A DNA stretch of 47,808 bases from the IMG/VR virus record IMGVR_UViG_3300047667_000757, positions 1-47,808 of that record; one strand, 5' to 3'. Positions 15,373 through 22,460 of the stretch are shown one piece after another. The notes under the pieces were generated by a model that was not told the DNA's origin, made no database searches, and saw only the letters and a program-made list of their open reading frames with translations. The stretch comes from a virus. Both the position numbers and the translations under genes were made by a program. Every line of letters begins with the position of its first letter. Position 1 is the first letter of the stretch.

Positions 15373-15950
15373 GCGCACTATCAATAGCACATGAAGTTTT
15401 AAATGGCGATTTAAATAACACTATACGACACAGTGCTTGTTATGGTTTTTTGTATTTGTGTGATAGTGGGTTTTATTTTACTTTAAATAAAACATCTGCT
15501 AGCAACCTTACTTACATATCAACAGTAGAGGAGTTCAATAATTTTAAAGGTGATAATGTGACGGATAATATTTATACAAAAGAAATGGCTGATAACGATG
15601 TATTACCTAGTGTGGGTGAGCTTGTGCAAATGCGTAGGGATTATGGTGATGACTATGAGTTTTATAATGGGCGATTAGTTCACGTAAAGGCTGGTGTGAT
15701 ATGGTTTGACGATGATAGGTATGGTGGTAATTTACATTCACAAAACGAGGTTACATTCAAACCACTAACACCACCTGTAAAATTAGATGACGGTAAGGCT
15801 TATCAGTTTGATTATATAAATAAACCTTGTGATGGTACTTATCACGGCTTATTTAACGCAAAGCTTAACCGATTTATTATAAAAGATGGTTTTGTTGCTG
15901 CTGATTACACTTTAAACATTCAACCACTAACAGTAGAGGCTAAATCATGA
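15369..15950 (+). CDS. Hypothetical protein with two FKPLT/QPLT-ended modules
   Basis: 193 residues of unknown function. Around residues 72-135 it shares with 6526-6999 the string YTKEM, N-x-VLPS-x-G, Tyr/Gly-rich centre, W-x-DDDRYGGN and FKPLT. The remaining C-terminal segment ends in IQPLTVEAKS, suggesting a second, shorter module. Likely an all-beta protein. It overlaps both neighbours by four bases. Confidence 0.6.
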   Translation: MSALSIAHEVLNGDLNNTIRHSACYGFLYLCDSGFYFTLNKTSASNLTYISTVEEFNNFKGDNVTDNIYTKEMADNDVLPSVGELVQMRRDYGDDYEFYNGRLVHVKAGVIWFDDDRYGGNLHSQNEVTFKPLTPPVKLDDGKAYQFDYINKPCDGTYHGLFNAKLNRFIIKDGFVAADYTLNIQPLTVEAKS

Positions 15951-16174
15951 GCATTAACAGCGAATCAAATACAGAACTAGCTAATCATCGCAAGCTTGTA
16001 AGCGATCAAAAAGACTCAAGCAATGATTTATCAATACCTAATACAGACAATAAAGATAAGCGATCACAGTCAGCGTTAGCAGTTAGAATTTTAAAATCAA
16101 ACATGGAAGTTAACAACACTATGATGAGCGTAGATGATGAGCGCTACTTTACTGAGTTAATGAAAGGTGGGTGA
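15947..16174 (+). CDS. Hypothetical disordered protein (75 aa)
   Basis: 75 residues rich in Ser, Asn and Asp, probably largely disordered in the first half, with a short helix (ALAVRILKSNMEVNN) after it. Last gene of the short rightward operon, followed by an intrinsic terminator. Function unknown. Confidence 0.5.
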   Translation: MSINSESNTELANHRKLVSDQKDSSNDLSIPNTDNKDKRSQSALAVRILKSNMEVNNTMMSVDDERYFTELMKGG

Positions 16175-16204
16175 TTTAATTACTGAAGTTATATATAGAT
16201 TACT

Positions 16205-16226
16205 AAGCCGCTGATAGCGGTTTTTT
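16205..16226 (+). terminator. Intrinsic terminator of rightward operon
   Basis: CCGCT-GAT-AGCGG stem extended by A/T pairs and followed by six T residues, 31 bases after the last stop. Confidence 0.75.
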
Positions 16227-16245
16227 ATTGCGCTAAATTCGACGC

Positions 16246-16273
16246 AAAAAAAAGACCTTTCGTTAAAAAGGCC
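16246..16273 (-). terminator. Intrinsic terminator of leftward early operon
   Basis: Read on the minus strand: GGCCTTT-TTAACG-AAAGGTC, with one G-U pair, followed by eight T residues. It faces the previous terminator, isolating two convergent operons. Confidence 0.7.
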
Positions 16274-16338
16274 AAGGAGAATGAAAATTGTCGGGTTTTC
16301 CGTCCTGTGTTTATTGTATCAGATAAACTTATTAATGC

Positions 16339-16623
16339 TTAGTATAATCCTTCGCTGTACAACTCGTCACCGCCACCACCGTTTCTTGCTTGGTCAAATG
16401 GCTGCCCGTTATTTTTCACAATAACCATGGCTTCAGTTCTTGTTCTAAATTCTCCACAGCTATTAATAAACCCCTGTTGCTCTCCATGCTCTTTACGCAA
16501 TCCACGAAATTTATCAACACCCAAAATATCAACTTGCTTGTGCATAATGCCATCCCAATGGCGAGCGCCACACAAAATCAAATCACCATACTTATTTGCT
16601 GCGCAAACTATAAATTCACCCAT
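16339..16623 (-). CDS. Hypothetical protein (94 aa)
   Basis: 94 residues, with the ordered stretch IVCAANKYGDLILCGARHWD, GFINSCGEFRTRTEAM and a Gly/Asp-rich end. It looks like a conserved phage protein of unknown role. Last gene of the leftward early operon. Its leader AATAAGGAATATAATAATG is repeated before the next two genes upstream. Confidence 0.6.
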   Translation of the reverse strand: MGEFIVCAANKYGDLILCGARHWDGIMHKQVDILGVDKFRGLRKEHGEQQGFINSCGEFRTRTEAMVIVKNNGQPFDQARNGGGGDELYSEGLY

Positions 16624-16649
16624 TATTATATTCCTTATTGTTTATAGTA

Positions 16650-17087
16650 TTAGATAAATTTACCCTTTTCTATGTCGTATACGTGAACCTCACCACCGCT
16701 TGCTGAGTCTTTTGTTATAGCATATTCAACAGCCGTCTCAGTGCTAGCGTGAAAATCTAAAGCGGCTAAAGCAAATTCACCGCCCGAACCTATTGACTCA
16801 TTATATTCATTTTCAGTTATAGAGCAGTAATGATCGTTAAACGCAACCAAATAACACTTTTTATTTTTTACTAATAACGCGCAGCAATCTGGTTTCACGC
16901 CTGGCTTATCGTTGTGTTCAAGTTCCATTATTTGTGATTCGTCAGATTTAGCACCAGCAAAAAACCACATGCCTTTCTTGTTAGATTTAAACTTTTCAAT
17001 TGTGTCACTAACAATTAATGTGCCGGCTGTTAACCGACTATCACAAGCTATTTGCTTTTCTTTATGATTATAAATCACTGTAGTCAT
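16650..17087 (-). CDS. HslV/proteasome-like Ntn hydrolase
   Basis: 145 residues matching the HslV/proteasome beta fold throughout. Met-Thr-Thr at the N-terminus places a candidate nucleophile Thr directly after the initiator Met, as in HslV. ACDSRLTAG gives the conserved Asp, IEKF the conserved Lys, FAGAKSDE matches FAGGTADA of HslV, and SIGSGGEFALAAL matches the AIGSGG segment. It ends GGEVHVYDIE. It could be an unregulated peptidase acting on host or phage proteins; no HslU-like ATPase gene is present in the window. Activity is inferred from motif retention. Confidence 0.85.
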   Translation of the reverse strand: MTTVIYNHKEKQIACDSRLTAGTLIVSDTIEKFKSNKKGMWFFAGAKSDESQIMELEHNDKPGVKPDCCALLVKNKKCYLVAFNDHYCSITENEYNESIGSGGEFALAALDFHASTETAVEYAITKDSASGGEVHVYDIEKGKFI

Positions 17088-17098
17088 TATTATATTCC

Positions 17099-17398
17099 TT
17101 ATTGTTTATTTAGGTTTAAATACTCAGGACAATCAATGTAAATTTCAACATGAACACCGCCCATACCTTCCTTCCCTTCCGGTACTGGTTCACCCTCACC
17201 ACCGAACAAGCATTTAAACTCACCATTTTCAATCACGCCAAAAGCGTAAGAAGGCCAATCATTAACATCATCATAAATCTCTTTGATATGAGTAAAGCAA
17301 AACTTACTGTTTTTTAACTCATGGATAACATGATTATAATAAGATAATTCTTTTATTTCTTTTAATTCTCTAGTTGCAACCCTTAACATTACTTGCAT
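17099..17398 (-). CDS. Hypothetical protein (99 aa)
   Basis: 99 residues: a helical N-terminus, an aromatic centre (DWPSYAFGVIENGEFKCLFGG) and a Gly/Glu-rich loop before a last beta-type segment. It shares its translational leader with its two downstream neighbours. No family recognised. Confidence 0.55.
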   Translation of the reverse strand: MQVMLRVATRELKEIKELSYYNHVIHELKNSKFCFTHIKEIYDDVNDWPSYAFGVIENGEFKCLFGGEGEPVPEGKEGMGGVHVEIYIDCPEYLNLNKQ

Positions 17399-17424
17399 TA
17401 TTATATTCCTTATTGTTTATAGTG

Positions 17425-17646
17425 CTATAGTTTGTTATTGCTTGCATTAATATGATTACAATCATCATAACAAGATGCAGTATTACCCGTAATACCCTGT
17501 CTTCTGTTGCTAAATACTTTTGCATAACCCACGTAAACCACCGCCGCCCTATCTGTTTTTGCATCGTGATAATGCTTCCCATGAGCCTGTGTATTACCAA
17601 CATAAACCCAGGACTTTAATATTTCTTGAATTGTTAATTCACTCAT
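17425..17646 (-). CDS. Hypothetical protein (73 aa)
   Basis: 73 residues, His- and Tyr-rich (GNTQAHGKHYHDAKTD) with a C-terminal CYDDC pair. The leader GGAGATAGTAAGTAATG is shared with genes starting at 18006 and 19904. Its start overlaps the previous stop by one base. Function unknown; the His/Cys content hints at metal binding. Confidence 0.5.
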   Translation of the reverse strand: MSELTIQEILKSWVYVGNTQAHGKHYHDAKTDRAAVVYVGYAKVFSNRRQGITGNTASCYDDCNHINASNNKL

Positions 17647-17831
17647 TACTTACTATCTCCATGCTTATTAATTGTTTTAGCGTACTCAGTGCAGGCTACT
17701 ATTTTTATCAAACTAACTTTGCAGCGGCCAACAACTTTCATTTGATCAAAAGGTAGATGATCACACAATCTTAACGAGTTAACGCAATTAGCACACATAC
17801 CGCCCTTGGGTGCAAATTTTAAATCAGCCAT
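17646..17831 (-). CDS. Hypothetical Cys-rich protein (61 aa)
   Basis: About 61 residues with five cysteines: CANC, then a single Cys before DHLPF, then C at GRC and a late VAC. The spacing suggests a small zinc-binding fold. ATG 17831 with GAGG about eight bases upstream is preferred over the in-frame ATG at 17855. Its start lies inside the end of the preceding gene (eight-base overlap). Confidence 0.55.
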   Translation of the reverse strand: MADLKFAPKGGMCANCVNSLRLCDHLPFDQMKVVGRCKVSLIKIVACTEYAKTINKHGDSK

Positions 17832-18006
17832 TGTTACCGCCTCTTTGTTTATCATTTAAATGCCTACCATTAAGCTCACTTTTTGCTAATAATTTTGTTT
17901 CGTCATCGTGAATATTATTGTTGATTACCGTTTTTAACACACTATCTGACATTACAATAAGCTGCCCAACAGATAAGCCTACCAGGTTACTATACATTTC
18001 TCTCAT
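17824..18006 (-). CDS. Hypothetical protein (60 aa)
   Basis: 60 residues, helical in the first half (SVGQLIVMSDSVLKTVI), basic at the end. Preceded by the repeated AGATAGTAAGTAATG leader. Function unknown. Confidence 0.5.
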   Translation of the reverse strand: MREMYSNLVGLSVGQLIVMSDSVLKTVINNNIHDDETKLLAKSELNGRHLNDKQRGGNNG

Positions 18007-18017
18007 TACTTACTATC

Positions 18018-18185
18018 TCATTGGTTAAACTCTTCAAGCAAGCTGTTTTCTAGCTCTTCAAGCAATTTGCTTTCTAGTTCTTCAATGCGACTAGTTAACA
18101 TCACTTTTGAGAACTCAATCCATAACCCTTTAGGTGAGTTCTTATAATAAAGCACATTGTTTATTGTTCTTTCTGCGTAATACAT
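18018..18185 (-). CDS. Hypothetical coiled-coil protein (55 aa)
   Basis: 55 residues whose C-terminal 25 form a leucine/glutamate heptad-like repeat (RIEELESKLLEELENSLLEE), probably a short coiled coil. The leader ACATAAGGATTTACAAACATG provides a standard ribosome site. No family recognised. Confidence 0.5.
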   Translation of the reverse strand: MYYAERTINNVLYYKNSPKGLWIEFSKVMLTSRIEELESKLLEELENSLLEEFNQ

Positions 18186-18207
18186 GTTTGTAAATCCTTA
18201 TGTGTTG

Positions 18208-18339
18208 TTATAGATGTTTATTTAGTTGCCTATTTAACAATACATTTTCTTGGCATTTTTTATGACAATAAATACCTTTTTTAACATACAAAACCCTTTG
18301 CCAAACCCATATTTTTTTATTGCAACATATACATTTCAT
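18208..18339 (-). CDS. Small zinc-finger-like protein (43 aa)
   Basis: 43 residues with an N-terminal CICC and a second pair YCHKKC about 20 residues later, the layout of a single treble-clef or ribbon finger, within a basic protein. Such mini-fingers may bind nucleic acid or host proteins. A ribosome site (AAGGGTAATAAA) precedes ATG 18339. Confidence 0.5.
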   Translation of the reverse strand: MKCICCNKKIWVWQRVLYVKKGIYCHKKCQENVLLNRQLNKHL

Positions 18340-18369
18340 TTTATTACCCTTGTTAATGCGCTAGGTTAG

Positions 18370-18576
18370 TTAATTGTTTTCAATGCAATTAGCATTAGAT
18401 TCATGAAGCAAAAACAACTTAGCGTAAAAATCTTCTACCCATTTTTTCCATTCAGCATAGCGCTTATCATGTTCAACAACACCAAAATCAGCACAAGAAT
18501 CTTTACCTGGGGCCATCATACCTGTTTCTTTATAAAATAATTCTGCCATGTATTCAAATCTATCATTTCCGTTCAT
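18370..18576 (-). CDS. Hypothetical protein (68 aa)
   Basis: About 68 residues, acidic and aromatic (DKRYAEWKKWVEDFYAKLFLLHES). The leader AAATAAAGAGAATGAATATG carries two ATGs; the second, at 18576, is correctly spaced from GAGA. The same leader precedes two other small genes. Function unknown. Confidence 0.5.
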   Translation of the reverse strand: MNGNDRFEYMAELFYKETGMMAPGKDSCADFGVVEHDKRYAEWKKWVEDFYAKLFLLHESNANCIENN

Positions 18577-18603
18577 ATTCATTCTCTTTATTTGTTGATT
18601 AAT

Positions 18604-18621
18604 GCGCTAGGCTAGTAGCGC
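18604..18621. repeat. GCGCTA/TAGCGC hairpin, copy 2
   Basis: GCGCTA-GGCTAG-TAGCGC in the intergenic leader between two small leftward genes. Followed by TTGGTGTTTGGTTA, which is also kept at 20110. Confidence 0.65.
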
Positions 18622-18636
18622 TTGGTGTTTGGTTAT

Positions 18637-18927
18637 TTATTCGTACCAATCTTTTTTTGGTGGTATTTTATTGTTATCTAACAAAGTCTCACTACTCATT
18701 CCTAAGTTTGATAAATCCTCATCACTCATGCCTATATCATTAAGCACGGCATCATCAAGGTGATTCATAAGTAAATTTTTAAGTAACGACTGAGCACGAT
18801 CTAATTCTTCAAACGTATCATTAACACTACATGCTTGCACTTGGTAAGCCTTGCCTTCATACGTTATTTCTCTAGCAAAATCTTCTAAACCGATTACTAG
18901 TAAGGTCATCACATTACTTTCTTGCAT
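18637..18927 (-). CDS. Hypothetical acidic protein (96 aa)
   Basis: About 96 residues, Asp/Glu/Leu-rich and helical, with a run of IGMSDEDLSNLGMSSETLL that contains a duplicated GMS motif. ATG 18927 is chosen over 18933 for ribosome-site spacing. It is the first gene downstream of the structured RNA region and may be read from the same promoter. Confidence 0.5.
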   Translation of the reverse strand: MQESNVMTLLVIGLEDFAREITYEGKAYQVQACSVNDTFEELDRAQSLLKNLLMNHLDDAVLNDIGMSDEDLSNLGMSSETLLDNNKIPPKKDWYE

Positions 18928-18964
18928 ATTCATTCTCTTTATTTGTTGGTTTATTTTAAATATA

Positions 18965-19578
18965 GTAAGTCTAATGACCGTTACTGCAAGGATGGAAGCC
19001 TTAACAATATTCTCTTATTCAATTATATGTAACGGTAATCAAGCAACTGTTCACAATCCTTGTTGGTAGTCCACACCATATCCCCTTGCAGAAAGCTTGT
19101 TTATCTCGGTCAAAGTCATCACATATAAAGATATTAAAAAATTGCTATTTAAAGTTATAGCTTAACTATAGGGATTTTTACAAGATACCAATTAACTTGG
19201 CAGTGTTAGTATGTATAGTGAAATGAGCTAACAATAAAAAACTGATCAATTTCTTTTATTTAATACCCGAAGGGCATGTAGCTCACTTCACTTATACATA
19301 CTTAGATGCTTGAAAGGAATTTGTGCGTGCAATCTCGTAACCTGCCAGCGTTCTACCCTTGAATGAACCATATCGGCATATAGCGGATTTGGCGGTACTA
19401 CTGGGTTCCAACAAATTACACACACAAAAAAGGGTACTTAAGGAACATGTAACCTCTGTTGAAGAGGGGCGAATCGTTAGAGGGAAAACCCACCAAAGAT
19501 TACACGTTTCTTAAATACCCTCTAACAATTTCTTTCTAAGCAGTCTTCACACTGCTATCAATTAAAGTTCAATTGACT
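18965..19578 (-). ncRNA. Candidate large structured non-coding RNA
   Basis: About 610 bases without a credible gene but with dense long-range complementarity. In transcript order (minus strand): a 6-bp hairpin at 19538-19555; a 27-position stem (about 19515-19489 with 19458-19432; 22 Watson-Crick pairs, 4 G-U, 1 mismatch); a 9-bp GTTAGAGGG/CCCTCTAAC pairing that interleaves with it; a 14-bp stem TTTGTGTGTGTAAT/ATTGCACGCACAAA; a 23-bp stem at 19303-19279 with 19230-19208; CTGCAAGG/CCTTGCAG; and ACCGTTAC/GTAACGGT. G-U pairs occur on the minus strand and become A-C on the plus strand, supporting leftward transcription. The size recalls ornate phage RNAs such as GOLLD or ROOL, but I cannot assign a class. 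Exact ends are estimates. Confidence 0.65.
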
Positions 19579-19584
19579 TGTTCT

Positions 19585-19612
19585 ATTATACGCTGTTATG
19601 CCTGTTTATCAA
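19585..19612 (-). promoter_or_regulatory. Strong leftward promoter for the structured RNA
   Basis: TTGATA, 16-base spacer, perfect TATAAT on the minus strand, inside the last codons of the 19596-19904 gene. Transcription would start near 19578, just where the folded region begins. Confidence 0.65.
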
Positions 19613-19904
19613 GTTTAGATATGTATTCATTAACTCTTTTACTAACCTGTCTTTCTATTTCATCCTCGGTAGCTGTTAGTATTCTATAAACCAGTTGATC
19701 AACACATGGTTTAAACGTGTTATATGTCATTGGCTGTGAGTTGCTGTGTACACCCCGATCGCCATGGTATTCTTCAATCCATCCACTAGCGAATGCTTCA
19801 AAATTTACTTGACTATTTAAAAGGTTAAAATCTTTATGGTTCGTGTAATAATAAAAAGAAGATCCAACCGCTTCCACTAGATTGCTGTGATATTTATTAC
19901 TCAT
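19596..19904 (-). CDS. Hypothetical protein (102 aa)
   Basis: 102 residues, mixed alpha/beta, aromatic N-terminal half (GSSFYYYTNHKDF, ASGWIEEYHGD) and a helical charged C-terminus (EDEIERQVSKRVNEYISKL). Preceded by the GGAGATAGTAAGTAATG leader, and its start overlaps the previous stop. The promoter of the structured RNA is embedded in its 3' end. No family recognised. Confidence 0.55.
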   Translation of the reverse strand: MSNKYHSNLVEAVGSSFYYYTNHKDFNLLNSQVNFEAFASGWIEEYHGDRGVHSNSQPMTYNTFKPCVDQLVYRILTATEDEIERQVSKRVNEYISKLDKQA

Positions 19905-20083
19905 TACTTACTATCTCCTTGGTTAATGTGTATCTCATCAAATACCGCTTGCCCTTGCGCTATTAATTCAACTTTATGTAAAGCATCTTTTACTGGTATA
20001 GCCACAAAATCAATACCGTAAAGTTTCATCACCTCAACGCAATCTAAATTCTTACGCATTTCTACGGGGCTGCATTTATTCAT
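19904..20083 (-). CDS. Hypothetical protein (59 aa)
   Basis: 59 residues, mixed, with SPVEMRKNLDCVEVMKLYGI and a hydrophobic centre (IDFVAIPVKDALHKVELIA). ATG 20083 follows the leader CATAAGGATTTAGAGA. Stop and next start overlap as TAATG. Function unknown. Confidence 0.5.
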   Translation of the reverse strand: MNKCSPVEMRKNLDCVEVMKLYGIDFVAIPVKDALHKVELIAQGQAVFDEIHINQGDSK

Positions 20084-20109
20084 TCTCTAAATCCTTATGT
20101 GTTGTTGAT

Positions 20110-20127
20110 GCGCTAGGTTAGTAGCGC
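20110..20127. repeat. GCGCTA/TAGCGC hairpin, copy 3
   Basis: GCGCTA-GGTTAG-TAGCGC followed by TTGGTGTTTGGTTA, nearly the same 35-base unit as at 18604. A partial copy (GCGCTAGGTTAGT) starts at 18357. Confidence 0.65.
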
Positions 20128-20157
20128 TTGGTGTTTGGTTAATTAAGTTCAAGGCAG

Positions 20158-20361
20158 TTAATAAAGATCAGCTTTTAGCTTTTCAAGCAACTCCTTGGCT
20201 AATAAAACATCACCTAAATTATTAATAGTTATTTCATTTAATAAATCAAAAGCATTACAAACAACATCTTCTATGGTGCCGATCAATTCAGTTAGCTCTT
20301 CAATCATTTCTTCTTCGCTTCCACCATTACATATAGCCTCTAGTATTTTTTGCTTATGCAT
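20158..20361 (-). CDS. Hypothetical acidic protein (67 aa)
   Basis: About 67 residues, acidic and leucine-rich, helical (EEEMIEELTELIGTIEDVV, then LLAKELLEKLKADLY). ATG 20361 is preferred over 20367 because of the GAGAATGAATATG leader. First gene after a promoter downstream of the helicase gene. Function unknown. Confidence 0.5.
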   Translation of the reverse strand: MHKQKILEAICNGGSEEEMIEELTELIGTIEDVVCNAFDLLNEITINNLGDVLLAKELLEKLKADLY

Positions 20362-20401
20362 ATTCATTCTCTTTATTTGTTGGTTGTTATTAGCTGAGAT
20401 T

Positions 20402-20430
20402 ACTATAAATCAAATATACACACCTGTAAA
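20402..20430 (-). promoter_or_regulatory. Leftward promoter downstream of dnaB
   Basis: TTTACA, 17-base spacer, TATAGT on the minus strand, in the gap between the helicase stop and the next gene. Confidence 0.55.
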
Positions 20431-20444
20431 CACATTTGTATATA

Positions 20445-21677
20445 TTAATAAATCATATTCGTTAAATTATCAAACACCATTGTCGGAGCTGTCCATTGAA
20501 CATTAACAAGCCCTGTTCCACCGTGGCGATTCTTCTTAAAGTTAACTTCACAAATATTTCCATCTGGACTATCTTTGTTATAAACATTATCTCTATATAG
20601 CGTTAAAATAATATCCGCTTCTTGTTCAATTGTTCCACTGTCTTTAATATCTCCCATCTCAGGGCGCTTATCGGTTCTCTCTTCAACTTTACGACTAACT
20701 TGAGCCAATGCAACAACTGGTATATTTAACTCCCTTGCTAGCTCTTTGAGGCGCATTGCAATATCACCAACTTGTTCATGCTTTGGTAGTTTTGGGTTTT
20801 CATGTTTAATGCGTTGTAAGTAATCTAGATAAATAGCTGTGCAACCGTGGTCGTGCTTAACCTGTCTTGCAACTGACTCTATCTCACTCATAAACGGCCC
20901 TGACTTGTCATAAATCCAACCGCCATGATTATTTATTGATTCTATTGCGCTACCAATTCTTGCAAAATCTTCATCGTTAATATCACCAGTTCTGATTTTA
21001 TGGTTTGGCACATTACCAACAATACTAAATAATCTTTGTGCAGCTTGAACCCTGGACATCTCAGTACTAAAAATTAATGGCGCGTTTTTGTTTGCTTCAG
21101 CAATATTTAACATAAATGCCGTTTTACCCATGGCAGGACGTGCAGCAACAATAATTAAATCTGAGTTATGCAGCCCTCCCATAACCTTGTCAACATCAAA
21201 AAGGCCTGTCGGCACAGTTAGGGAGTCACCATCCATAACCTTCTCTATTTCATCAACTGCTGCTGCTGCTGCTTCTTCAAAAGAATGTAAATATTTCTTT
21301 TCTGTTGAATCAAGTGCCATGAGGGATTTTATAAAAGTATTAACATTTGTGTCTGCGCTGTTTTGCATTTCAGCGCCAATATCTTTTATTGCTTTTACTC
21401 GCCAGTTTTCTTTTATTTTCTTAACATGATCTTTGGCAGAAAATGAACCTATAGTTTCCTTGGCCATAATCCCCAAGATAGTAAACCAATCATCTGATTT
21501 TGGTAGAGCTTCAGCAACTGTAATTAAATCAGGTGTCATTTTTCGCATAGTTAAATCTGTTATAGATTCCCAGATTTGTTTATGCGAAAAATTAGTAAAA
21601 TGCTTTTCTTCTAATCCAGTAGTTGAGGGATCAAGTTGACCAATTAAAACTAGGCCGATTATATTTCTTTCTATCAT
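20445..21677 (-). CDS. dnaB: Replicative DNA helicase, DnaB family
   Basis: 410 residues. N-terminal DnaB-type helical domain (about 1-110), then the RecA-like motor: Walker A in AARPAMGKTAFML (about 192-200), Walker B-type AIYLDYLQRI, then ALAQVSRKVEERTDKRPEMGDIKDSGTIEQEADIILTLYR, the DnaB signature with the glutamine sensor and arginine-finger region. It unwinds the replication fork. It is slightly shorter than cellular DnaB. Its start overlaps the Rep stop by four bases, so initiator and helicase are coupled. Confidence 0.95.
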   Translation of the reverse strand: MIERNIIGLVLIGQLDPSTTGLEEKHFTNFSHKQIWESITDLTMRKMTPDLITVAEALPKSDDWFTILGIMAKETIGSFSAKDHVKKIKENWRVKAIKDIGAEMQNSADTNVNTFIKSLMALDSTEKKYLHSFEEAAAAAVDEIEKVMDGDSLTVPTGLFDVDKVMGGLHNSDLIIVAARPAMGKTAFMLNIAEANKNAPLIFSTEMSRVQAAQRLFSIVGNVPNHKIRTGDINDEDFARIGSAIESINNHGGWIYDKSGPFMSEIESVARQVKHDHGCTAIYLDYLQRIKHENPKLPKHEQVGDIAMRLKELARELNIPVVALAQVSRKVEERTDKRPEMGDIKDSGTIEQEADIILTLYRDNVYNKDSPDGNICEVNFKKNRHGGTGLVNVQWTAPTMVFDNLTNMIY

Positions 21678-22399
21678 TGTGAAAAACCTTTTGGTTTATT
21701 TGTCGATGACAATGGTTTTGCATGAAGCAAGTAACCTTGAAACTTACTAGCTTGAAATAATGTACTCGGTCTTAAATACTGAGCCATTACTTTGTCATTT
21801 AACCATTCGTTAGCTTTTGATTTAATCACTAACTTTAAGTCATCTGCCGAGTGACCGTCATTTAGTCTAGCTGATATGTTTTCAATATGTGATTTTGTCG
21901 TGTGTTTATATTTTGATTGTAGAGTAATATTTAAAAAATCTATGATTTCTTTTACTCTGATATCCTCTTTCTTCTTACTTCTTTTTCTTACTTCTTCTTC
22001 TTCTTCTAGAGGGACAAAAACCGACAAACTCGGACTTACTCCGACCGATTGATTTGTAACGGTTTTTATTCCATTTCGCCTAACTGCCTTTGCTGTAAAG
22101 TCATCACACCTGGAAGCTAGCTTTAAACAAAAAACATGGCCATTTTCAGCATTTAACAAACCTAAATCTATAAATGACTTCATCATCTGTTCAACTTTTT
22201 GCGGTGTTGATCCTGTGTTCCTCGCTATAATTCTGCAATCATGCTCAAGTTCAAAAGTGAGGTTGTCACCATTAACCCCTTGCGCTATTAACTCTATGCA
22301 ATACCAATATAAACCGTAACCTTCCAACCCATAATCTAGCATTACCTCTTGGAGTTTTGCGTCCATATTTGCATCTGTGTCATGTTTGAACCATTTAAT
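21674..22399 (-). CDS. Replication initiator/helicase loader, apparent AUU start
   Basis: About 241 residues. N-terminus of the Lin1244/DUF4373 winged-helix type (KWFKHDTDANMDAKL...GLEGYGLYWYCIELIAQ), an acidic/basic linker, and a C-terminal Phg_2220_C domain (VKEIIDFLN, ADDLKLVIKSKANEWLND, YLRPSTLF, KFQGYL). This architecture loads DnaB at the origin. The first in-frame ATG (22366) would cut off the conserved WFKHD start. The only sensible upstream start is ATT at 22397-22399, eight bases after AGGAG. That predicts a rare AUU initiation codon, as in infC, and low or IF3-sensitive synthesis. Confidence 0.8.
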   Translation of the reverse strand: MKWFKHDTDANMDAKLQEVMLDYGLEGYGLYWYCIELIAQGVNGDNLTFELEHDCRIIARNTGSTPQKVEQMMKSFIDLGLLNAENGHVFCLKLASRCDDFTAKAVRRNGIKTVTNQSVGVSPSLSVFVPLEEEEEVRKRSKKKEDIRVKEIIDFLNITLQSKYKHTTKSHIENISARLNDGHSADDLKLVIKSKANEWLNDKVMAQYLRPSTLFQASKFQGYLLHAKPLSSTNKPKGFSQ

Positions 22400-22460
22400 G
22401 TTATAATCTCCTAGCTGATATTAATAAATTGCGCTTTCTTGCTGGTTAGCGCGTTTTTAT

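Noticed and set aside
17370-17603. 77-aa minus-strand ORF overlapping 17425-17646
   Set aside because: Competing frame without a ribosome site, while 17425-17646 has a repeated leader and a coupled start.
18934-19595. Retron or reverse-transcriptase-linked RNA
   Set aside because: There are long inverted repeats but no reverse transcriptase gene anywhere in the window.
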